The position numbers and the translations under genes are program-made. Below the pieces are notes generated by a model. That model was not told where the DNA came from and made no database searches. It saw only the letters and a program-made list of their open reading frames with translations. Source: Apoderus coryli (lineage: Eukaryota; Arthropoda; Insecta; Coleoptera; Attelabidae). Taken from it: 64,000 nucleotides of DNA. Location: NCBI GenBank assembly GCA_911728435.2, contig OU452210.1, positions 15,856,442-15,920,441 on the forward strand, read 5' to 3'. How positions within the stretch are numbered: position 1 is the first letter of the stretch; each line of letters starts with the position of its first letter. Below are positions 15,201 through 27,200 of the stretch, in pieces.

Positions 15201-18200
15201 CGAGCAAATGTCAAAGTTGAATTAATATACACGTCGCTGATCGACATTTTATACTCTTCGCAACGTAGTTTATATTAGTCTATTTTTTAGATAGAAAAAT
15301 TAATTCTACTATCGGCGGAAACTTTAAATAATTAACATGGGTCAGAAAATGGTTTTTTTATTAACATACATCGAATAATAAATAATAATTTTATAAAACC
15401 TTTTCAGTAAACTTTTGAGTAGCTCACAAAAAAAAAAAGAAATAATTTGTCGTTATATTACCGTATGTGTGGATAAAATCGAAATTTTCAAATTTTCTTT
15501 TATAATAAAATCACATCAGAAAAATGAAATTGTATATATGACGTTCAATTATAGCAAAAGATGATAAAATTCTAAATCCAAGATTGTAAACGCCCTGTCA
15601 AATTGCTTAAGCCCTCTGCACAAAAATATCTTGTCCCGTCTATTACTGGCACCGAGCCTGGTTTATCCTGTTTCAAAAAAATGTATATGAAATGGAATTT
15701 TGTAATTTGTTAATATATAGGTATACCTATATATATTTGTATTATTTGATCCAGTAATAAAATGTCCCCTCTACTAAAAATTATCCAGAAATACGTGCGA
15801 TTTCAAGCGTTGCTAGGCGTTTTTAACTCCACCCGCTTTGTTTCCATCCATAAAATGACATTTTTATGCATTTTTTCTATTTTAACAGTTGTCGTAAGAC
15901 AACTTATTGTCAGATGATAAGGTGGATTAGGCAAATAAAAAAATTGTATTCAGTTTTTGGGTTGATTTTTTTTTAATAAAATTAAGAACGGTCCGAATTT
16001 GTCCGACGAGAATAGCCGAATATAATTCTTTTTCAGCACCCACCAACTTTTGAACATTTCATATTATGTATAAAATTTAATTGTCTTTCAGTCCTAGTGA
16101 TACATTCATAGTAAGTACCAAATTTAATAATATACTACGTACGTGGATTAATATAACTTAGTGTATTGGTGCCAAAGAAAATAATCTAAGAAAATACATA
16201 TATTTTGAAGTGTTTCTTATTTGTGAGTTGTTGGAACTGTTTACATATTTTGGCATTTAATGGCAAATATTTCAGGATAAGCTTGTTTTGACTCATTTTC
16301 TTCTGGAATTTTATACATTTATTTTGCTTTTAAATATATCTTTAAATCTTAATTTATTGCATATATTTCTGTATAATAATATCGAGTGGCTACGGTATTT
16401 AGGCACTAGTTAAAATTAAAATAAAATATCTAAAGTCTAACATTTCGCGCTAGAACAAAAATATAAAAACTATCAAATTGTCGTTGCAAACTAAATATAA
16501 TAGATTAATTAGGTACCTACGATACGTACCTTGATCTTCAATATACTACAGGGTTGGAATACTTAACACATTCCAAAAGTAAAAATTCAGTATTTATTTT
16601 TATTTTTTGAAATGGCTAGTATTAGACAGAAATTGTATATATTTTTTGTCTTAAACGTATTTTTTTGAAAATCATTCCTTTATTGAACCAAAAAGAATTT
16701 ACAAACTCCATATACTTAAAACTAAAACCTAGTTAATTAAGATAACTACACTAAATGTAACTCTGAAACAGAATTAGAAAAAATAAAAACAAAGAACAAA
16801 CTATTCATGAAGCAATAAATGAAAAAAAAAAAGAATATCATATGCGATTAAGCCGAACTTTTTAATCTTTGCTTTAAAGCGTTGTAATACTTTACTATAC
16901 TAGATTCTAGATAGTTATATAATTTGACACTTCTTACCAGGATTGATCTATTTAATATATTTGAATGTGCAGTTGCAAGAATTCTGAACATCAAATCTAT
17001 TATTTCTTGTATGATAGTCATGAAAAGTATGTCTATTCTATCTATTCTATTCAAAACAAAGATTAGAGAGGCATCAGTAGGCGAGGAATATGACCACATA
17101 CCTTTTATTTAGTTATGCTAAAGAATTTATATATACAAGAACCAAGGTGGGTCCAAGTATAGACCCTTGGGGAACCCCACAAGAGACAGACATAAAGGAA
17201 CTGGACACATCAGACACTGAAACACATTGATATATCACACCTCCCATTGTAAGCAATATCTTCTTGACTTCGCCCTCTTCAGCTGTTTTAAAATACATTG
17301 TAGTGGGGGCATACAATTCTGCATTTTTAAAAACTGTTAAGTTTCTCAGCTACGAACAAAATTGAAGTACTTGTTTTATATTTATTTCATCTCAAATGCG
17401 ATCGGCAACGATTTTGTTATCTTCCTCAGTCCGTTTAATACCACAATTTTCTTCAAATTTTTCAAGATATTTAAATGTATTTTTTTATTTATGCAATTCA
17501 ATGTTGTATTCGCAACTTTTATTTTATTAAACATAGTAATGTGTATGTTCAATAGTAAATAGAAATTTCTTGACCTAAATATTGAGACTATTTTTCTGAT
17601 ATATTAGAAAGATAGGTAGGCAGGTACATATTAAATGTTTGTGGACATTTATAATTATTATAAATGTGCGACGCGAACCTTCTAGTCCGTCACAAATTAG
17701 TATTCGTGAGCGAAATATTTTTAAAAACAAAACTTTTAATTTGATTGATCTTAGGTTTTGCCAATATAGAGTGTGTATAAATAAGAAAGGGTGCCATCTG
17801 TATTTCGTCTTCTTAAGATATTTTGGAAACATTTTACAAATTAAAATTTGACTTACGTCATCTAAGAATTAACCTAGGATATTAAAAATAATTTTTCTCG
17901 GCTAGTTTTACTAAAAATATTATTTATTATAACTGGCATCATAATTACAAGAAATATATAATATTTATTCCACCCACACCCTTACCGAAGTTCTGTAAAT
18001 TAATATTAACTCCGGATTAAAAAAACGTAGAAAAATCTAGCCTGTCACAAAAATATAAACATGTGATCCTTACTGACTACCTAGATAGGTAGTAGGAAAT
18101 TCTAGTTTAACATTGTGTAGATGTACATTATTTTCGCCACGGTCGCTTATTGCTGATAGAAAGTGTCGTCGACAATTAATAGTTTGCATCGCAGTAGACT

Positions 18201-21200
18201 AAAATACATTTCCTTCAAAGAGACTATAATTAATCATTTTATAGTTAATTAATAATATGAAATTTTGAAACTATTGCATTCAGAATTATCTAAAAGACCA
18301 AAATCAGATATCAAAATGAATTAGGATATCAGTCAAAAATATATTTTGCATAATATTGAAAACTCATTCTATAATGTACCTATAGGTCCTTAATAATAAT
18401 ATTGAAAAATGGCTTCAGTAATCTGTAACTACTGCATAATAGTACCAAACAGTTGTTTAAAAAATTTAACTTTTTGTTGAAGATAATTTCTATTTTTTTA
18501 TAGCAAATAATAATTAGGTATATCTAAAAAAATGAACAATAAAAAAATTAACAGTTAAACACTAAATTGACCCATATATCTCTAGATGCACCTGTTGTCG
18601 CATAATTTAGAAAAAATGTCGAGTATTTCAATTATACTGCCAACTAAAAAGCGCTTTCATTTTGTAAATGGTTTTTTTGGCTCATTTAGACAGATATACA
18701 TATAAAAAATGTAAAAACACTCTTTTTCCATGTGGAAAATTAAGATTCTAAATTATTATGGGGACATCTCTGGGTATGTAATAATTATTTCCTGATTGAC
18801 GCATATCTTTAGATTTAGAGTGTAACAGTCATTTAATGCAAAACTCTTATATACTAATAGCTGTTTGCATCAACAATTTTAGGAAGCACCGAACGTTACG
18901 GAAAAAATAAGTGCAAACAAAATATAAAGCTTATTCTTTCCCTTGTCTGGCGTTTTCATTTTATGTTAAAATTTTCCAAAATTCCGTATTCTTGAGGAAA
19001 AGGAGCTCCCGCGTACTTCAACTAATGTCATTAAACACTGAAGTCTATTTTATAACAATGGCGATTTTTAATTGTTTTCTATTTTAATTACATTTTAATA
19101 ATAATAATAATTATGTTACACCAAAAATTTTTAATATGTTTCTTAATATCGGTTACTTTATTTTGTTACTCCACGTATGAAATGGACTATTGGAATATTC
19201 TGTAAATAGTTTTGCATACACCCCTATAGAAGTATAAATACGTACTATATTCCAGTCACTAAGTGTGCATCTCTTTTAAATTATATTGGACATTGTAACG
19301 AAAACACCTCAACTTAGCTTTTCTAATTTAATTTATATTACGAAAATATAGAGAACCATCACCCTACTATTTCGTGTATATCATATACATATATTTAGTA
19401 GGTAGGTAGGTACTTAAAAATTTTATAATTTTATGTCGTTTTAAAAATATTAGCTCATTCTAAAATTAGTTAAAGTATAAGTAGAATTAAACACACTGCG
19501 GTAGATGTTTTTCTGTTTGTTTCATATAGTTCTGGCAATTCGAATAAACATTCTGTTAAATTATTTTCAAAAAATTAATAATGAGTCCGGTCATTTTTCA
19601 TTTGAGTTTAAATCAACAAACACAGAATATTTTGTTAGTTTTAAGCGGCTTATTGAGTCCGCTCGTTAACCGCCTCATTCACACACATTCTAAAACAAAA
19701 ATGCTTCCTTTTAATTACTAGGTATTGTGATTTGTTATGGCAAACTAATTAAATGTTGAAGAAATAAAATAATGACACCAGAAACGTACGCCGGCGCGGC
19801 GCACCGGCTATATATCAAAAAGCATTCACTGGATAATATTTATAATTTTCTTATTTGGCGTAACGGTATGGTAAAATAGGTAAATACTGCTGTCTGAAAA
19901 AGTCTATCGTTGACTTATGTACGTAATAAAGAATTTGATACTAATATATCCGACCAAAAATAATTTTTTGAATGTTGAAAAATAAATGGAGGGAAATATA
20001 CTCAATAATTCTATTAAATTAATTTTGATAATATTGGGTTTATTAGAAAGACATTTTTTTAGATTTTTAGAAAAAGTATTAACGCCCATATCTTTTTAAT
20101 GGTCTTATAGTAAGTAATTCCGTGTATTTTCTTCTTTCTAAAAATACCTAGATATCAAATTATCGTCAATGTTCTACATGTTTGTTAAACTTTTAACATT
20201 ACGCAAATATAGGTACTACTAAAATGGGTAAAAATATATTCAATCAGATCTCCGCATAGAAAGAGTATCTATTGCAGTTAATAGTACCAACTATTTATTG
20301 TTTTATTTTCGGCATTTTCTATCTCAGTTTTAATAATAAATACAACGAAACGAATTTCCTATTTGCTGGCGCCAGCATTTTAAACAAAATCTACTGTCTA
20401 AGTTTTTTTTTTCGTAATGACTAATAGAACCACCTTATGAATGCCGTTAACCTTAACTAAAACTACATCTAATTCAAACATCAAAGTAAGGACGTTTTCA
20501 TTTTTTAAATCTAGAAAATGTTAGTATTGTACGCAAAAAGATTAAACAATTCTTTTTCAGGGTTACTAAAGATGTCTTTTTTTCAGGCTGAACCGGGTCA
20601 GGCTGCTAGAAAACAAAATTATAGACCAATCAATTTAGATAATATTCCATTACCCAGTACTGGTGGACACGTAACAGGTATGGTGTAACAAAATTAGTCG
20701 TAATTTTATTTAAATAAATATCAAATGATGCGCGATCAAAGACCTTTAATATTTAATAAATGCTGTCCAAATTATTGTTTTTATCTGTAAATCCTCCCTC
20801 TGATTCTAAAGAAACATAATTGGATTTGTTTATTGTTTTCGCCCTATAAAATCTTCGTTTCCATCTATATTTTTTGTTCTAATTGTTTGTTGCTGCTTGT
20901 AAAATAAACAGTTAAAATAGGTTACACTGTGTAATGATTCTAAGACATAAATTATTTAAAATGTAAACAACAAAACAAAATTATATTTCCTCCTCCTTCA
21001 AAAATTTTAATAATATTTCCTGCAGACACCTTCTGGCCACACCTATTAAATGGGCTTCGATTTGGCCAGATTTGTCTCCTGAACTAATAGATAACAAATT
21101 TCGAAAAATTAACAATAGCTAGGATCAGCTGTAAAGAGAAGTGCAAAATTTCATTACTAAATCCTAAAGGTTGTTTACATCAACCTGTGATTATCCATTT

Positions 21201-24200
21201 GATAAATGTGGAATAGAATGTGTACATGTTTATCTTAATACAGGGTAAACATTTATATGTATTTCAATATTAAAATCATTAATAAGTGAAATAAAAATCA
21301 TGAGCTGGTCGTTGCAAGTTGCAACCTACTTTTTCCATCAAAATAAATTTTGATATTTTTAGATGTCAAAAATATTCACATCACAGCTGTTTATATAAGC
21401 AGTTATTAAATTTACATTTTTGTGCTGATATTTATCTTCTGTCTTTCCCTAATGTTGGTTGCATCCAGTATTCAGTCACCTCTGGATTGTAGAACGTTGC
21501 GGTCTAATAAAAATTGCTGCGAGTAATAATTAGGTACAACGCACATTTCATCTTATATGTTGTTCAAAGAACTTCATCATAAACAACGAATTAGTGTTTT
21601 TTCCGATAATAAATAATGTTTTCTTGGATTAATGTGCCAGAAGTACGTGAAGCGACTTGGTCAGATATATCAACGTTTTATTTTGAGAATTTAAAAACTG
21701 TTACTCATTCGGAAATTGACCATGAAGAGTTTCCAATAATTTATAGACAAGTGCCATCCATTCCAATTGGTGGAAAGGGATTTGGGGTCGATTTTACCCC
21801 TCTAACCTTTTTATCGGTTTATTTTGTGCAATCACATAAAGGTATTTATAAAACTATCGCAAAGATATAAATGTTAGGGGGTAATAATATCTACTTTTTC
21901 CGTTCAAACACATTGTAAATTCTACTTGTTGGCGCGAATGAGTGACAAACACTTTGACCCTCATTCTAATGGACGCTTCGCGCTTAATATTATATATATA
22001 TTATTATTATTTCTCGCTAAATACGTATCTACTCAAAATCTTGATATACGCCAGTTAGGTACTCAGTAAACGATCCGAAAAACCCCTTATACAATTACAA
22101 AATTATACTTCTTTAAAGTACCTATTTCATGTGAGTCCAAATCATATAAAAATTAGGTCGCATTCATTTCTTTTATAGTACCTAAATATTTTTGTTAGGT
22201 TTGATTTGAATAATTTTCATAACTTTTCTTTTAATATTATAACAATTTTTACTGGACAAACTTATTAAATTTCTAAAAATAAATTGTTTATCTTAAAAAA
22301 TATTTATTATTTAACTGAAAAAGTACATTTTTCACATTCTCAATATTTTTTCTTTCATCTATAGCTAGCATTATAACACTTTTTAAATACACCCGTCTAA
22401 AATAATTGCGATATATACCTAAGTTAAATTTAATATAGGCATTTTTTTCTAATGTGATCTCTGAGAACATCAACATATTTTTATATAAAACGGCAAGTGA
22501 AATATTTTTGAAAAAGGCTATTACGAGTGTTGACTCCATCCATAATTTTCTTTTCAGCGGAAATAAAAATGCCAAGTGGTAACATCGATCGTCCAGTTAT
22601 CGAAGACAATCATGACGGTACTGTGTCGGTAAAATATGAACCACGCGAAGAAGGTGTACACGAATTAGCTGTTAAATTTAACGGTGAACACGTTCAAGGG
22701 TCACCATATAAATTCCACGTTGATTCTATTAGTTCCGGTTACGTAACAGCTTATGGACCGGGGTTAACTCATGGCGTGACAGGTGAACCAAGCAATTTTA
22801 CGATTTCTACTAAGGGTGCTGGAGCTGGTGGGTTATCTATGGCTGTCGAAGGTCCTAGTAAAGCTGAAATTAGTTGCCATGATAATAAAGATGGTAAGAG
22901 TCAATCCTTAAGTAGTCAAAAATAAAATTTGAATATTTCTTTTACTTTATTGTAAGTAACATTTTGGTGCATATAATCGAGTGAAGTAAATAGTTGATGT
23001 AAATTTGTGAAATTTTTGGTTTGCATATCTCTTAATTTTGACTGAACACAACAAATATCAAATCTATTTTCTTTATTTAGGTACGGTCTCGGTGTCCTAT
23101 TTGCCCACAGCTCCTGGCGAATACAAAATTTCTGTTCGCTTCGGCGATAAACACATCAAAGGATCACCATTTAATGCGAAAATCACTGGTGAAGGTAGAA
23201 AACGTAACCAAATCTCCGTTGGATCTTGTAGCGAAGTCTCCTTGCCAGGAAAAATTTCTGATGCAGATATTCGTTCGCTAAATGCTTCAATTCAAGCACC
23301 AAGTGGTTTAGAAGAACCATGTTTCCTTAAGCGGTTACCAACTGGAAACATTGGCATTTCATTTACACCTCGAGAAATTGGTGAACATGTAGTATCTGTT
23401 AAGAAAATGGGTAATCATATCACCAATTCGCCATTCAAAATTAATGTATGTGAAAGAGAAGTAGGCGATGCAAGAAAGGTTAAAGTATCCGGAAATGCGC
23501 TTAAAGAAGGGAAAACTCACGTTGAAAATACGTTCACTGTTGACACAAGGAATGCAGGTTTTGGTGGATTATCGCTATCAATTGAAGGTCCAAGTAAAGC
23601 TGAGATTCAATGTAATGACAATTCTGATGGCACGTTGAATATCGGATACAAGCCAACAGAACCTGGTTATTATATTGTAAATCTTAAATTTGCTGATCAC
23701 CACGTGGATGGATCGCCGTTCACAGTTAAGGTAAACTTTCTCAAAATAGAACATCTTTTTTATTTAAAAAAAAAAATTAAGTTTTCGTAAAATTCCGAAA
23801 GCAAAGGATTAATTTCAATTATAAACTATGAATTTAGGTTACCGGTGAAGGATCAAACAGACAACGTGAAAAGATACAAAGACAACGTGAAGCCGTCCCT
23901 GTAACTGAAGTTGGAAGTCAATGCAAACTCACATTCAAGATGCCAGGTAAGATATGTTTGAATTTTATAAAGAGCAGATCTGGATATTGTATTCTTGACC
24001 AGATTAGATAACGATAAAATAATATTACAAGCCATATTTTGATTCAAAGCAATAAAGAGAAAGTTTAAATATAACTTTATAAAGAGTTTTAAAATAAATC
24101 CAGTTATAAAGATAGTATCAGTTCAATTGAAGTGAGTGGTAAATCCTCACGCGAAATAAATACTAACAATTACACAAAAGTAATGAGAATGCAACGGTGA

Positions 24201-27200
24201 TATACAGGGTGGGAGAATTAATTTTTTTTAAGGTTGAACTATTTCCTCGAGGACTAAAACTGAGTCTATTGGCCGCTTGTAAATACATAAAGTTCATACT
24301 ATTCGCATAGCTTTAACTTCATTATATTAGAGTAATTCACAAAAAAATTCCTTATAAAGTTTTATAGAGACATGTGAACAAATTGCAGACGATCAAATTT
24401 CCCATTTTGTGTGTTCCACAAAATTTTGATTCGGGTTACACCAATAATTAAATATTATTTAGGTATCACTTCGTTCGACTTAAGTGCAACGGTAACGTCA
24501 CCTGGAGGAGTAACAGAGGATGCTGAAATCAATGAAGTAAGAGACGGTCTATATGCAGTCCATTTCGTTCCAAAAGAATTGGGAGTACATACGGTTTCAG
24601 TCAGATACAAGGACATCCACATTCCTGGTAAATATACTTCAAAAGAATTAAACGAGTATATAACTTTTTATTTTTAATTTAAAGGTTCACCTTTCCAATT
24701 TACTGTTGGTCCATATCGCGATCATGGTGCTCATTTAGTTAAAGCAGGTGGAGCTGGTCTTGAACGAGGTGAACAAGGCGAACTCAATGAATTTAATGTG
24801 TGGACAAGAGAGGCTGGAAGTGGACAACTTGCAATTTCTGTCGAGGGTCCTAGCAAGGCAGAAATTAACTTTACTGACAGAAAAGATGGATCTTGCGATG
24901 TGTCATATAAAGTATCGGAACCAGGTAAATCATTATTTAAGTGACTAAGTTCTAAAAATATTATTTACTGAAAGTTGTATGACGTGAACTGCAGAAATAT
25001 ATGTCGAATGATTTTTTGATGAATCTGTAACGAGAATTAGTGTTAATTGAAATTCATAGATAAGTTAGTTTGGCAGATATCAACATTTTTATTGAGAAGC
25101 ATAATTTACTTAAAGTAATTTATCATGTTTCGGGAAATATTGTAAATTGAAATATTTATTGGGAAATTTGTTAGGAATTATTGGGAAATTTGTGAGGAAT
25201 TATTATATTTTTATTATTAAATTTACCGTTCTACATTTTTCTAATAATTAAAGTGATAATAGAATAATTGGTGGCTATTTGAAAAAGCCTAACTTCTAGG
25301 GAGGAAGCTCACTGTTATTGTAGGCACCTATGTTATTTTGGTTTTGGTAGCAATCCCTCTAAATCATATTTTAAAACTGGAAATAATCCTCGGTGGTCGC
25401 AGTGGAGGGGCGGACAGACTCACTCATTTTGAACCTAACTAACTACCTAGGTCTTAAACTTAAACAAAAATAGAGCACTTGCCAAAATATCATAATAAAT
25501 AAAATGACGCTGAAATTTGAATGAAGACGACGTTGCGTCATATTTTCATTCTTTGCATTGAAGTTGACTGTATGCCAGGGATGACAAATAATTGATATAT
25601 ACCTCAAAAACAATGTTGTTATAAATTCCAGACAATTTGTTTAAAGGTTTCGATTGTCTATATTCTGGTATCAGTCTGTAGAAACAACAAAGCAACGAAA
25701 GCCAGTCCTTTTATCAACATTTTTACCACCAAAATTTTCAAATTGTTTTTAGAGGTATAAAACACTGATAATGAATAATAATTGATAGTTCGATATATAA
25801 AAGGTAAAATTATGACGTTGATAATATTTTGAATTATCACTAGCAGATAATAAATTTGAAGCGAATAAATATTATTGACAACTTCTTTTTTCTGCCGGTC
25901 AATATATTCGCTACAACTAAATTTTTATTTGGCAAATCTCCAGTATTGCATGATGTTTAGAAGTATGTTATGCTGTGACAAAAAAAATTGTTCAAGGTAG
26001 TATTCAAAGATATATATAGATTTTTGAATCATATATTATTAAATAGTTAGTTAATATTTTTCATATGTGTGTTCATATTCACTAGTTCTATGTCTGATCC
26101 ATTAATACGTTCAATGTTTTTGTTTTTATAACAAATTATGTACAAAGTATCGCAGGAGATAAAACTTGATTCAGGCTCGCCGCCGCCTGCAACACAAGGT
26201 TGAAATCACAACATATAAAACACGATTACTTTACACTGTATTAATAACACTGTTTTTTTCTGTAAACAGGCGAATACAGAATTGGTCTCAAGTTTAATGA
26301 TGAACATGTGCCGGAATCGCCATTTAAAGTGTACATTTCACCAGCAGTGGGTGACGCACATCTGCTGGAAGTTGCCCAATTTCCTGAAGGATCTATACAG
26401 GCTGATAAACCGTCGCAATTTATTGTGCGCAGAAATGGTGCCAAAGGAGATCTTGACGCAAAGGTACATGGCTAGCTTTAATATTTCAACGTTTATTGTA
26501 GGTACCTAATTAGTACTTTGTTTTTATTGGAAAATATTGTTTAATTATTGAACTGTGATGTGATGTGATAAAGTCTTCTTAAACTCAGTGCAGAGTGCAT
26601 AAATATGTTTATAATCAGAAGAACTAATGTTAATAGCGAAATTATATTTAATTTATTTCAATATTTTGTTTGTATCTTAGAAATTGTAGGTACCTACATA
26701 CATAATGAAAACATATTTTTTTAAATAATACCTTTTGCATACAGGTTTAATCAAATTGCAAAGTAAAATAATTAAGTAGGTACCTACCTATATTATGTTG
26801 AACGTCTCATATTGCACCTCGATTTTTCTACTTGCAGCAAAAATAAACATATTTTTTTCTACTTATCAAAGAATGACATTTTTACGTGAATCCATATCCC
26901 ACTATACCTAGCTTGTAAAATATAATTAAGTATTTGAACAACATTTTAGTTCTTTATTATTTGTCTCTAGATTATTGGTCCCTCAGGTCACGAGGATGAT
27001 TGTTTTGTCCAAGTAATTGACATGGAAGAATACTCAGTACGATTTATGCCACGAGAAAATGGTATCCATAAAATCCATGCCAAATTTAATGGTGTCCATA
27101 TACCAGGATCACCATTTAGTGTTAAAGTTGGTAAAGATACTGCTGATCCTGCCGCAGTTCATGCCCAAGGGAATGGATTAAATAAGGAAATCAAAACAGG

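Larger units (their letters stand above)
14659..20586. other. filamin intron 15 (5.9 kb)
   Basis: The longest filamin intron. Apart from a truncated LINE on the minus strand (16848-17316) and a 23-bp palindrome at 17645-17667, I see only AT-rich sequence with A/T homopolymers. I found no exon-like frame with matching phase. Confidence 0.6.

Noticed and set aside
21616..21870. 84-codon ATG frame in filamin intron 16
   Set aside because: No recognised family and no splice context; the second half is low-information. Not enough to call a gene.
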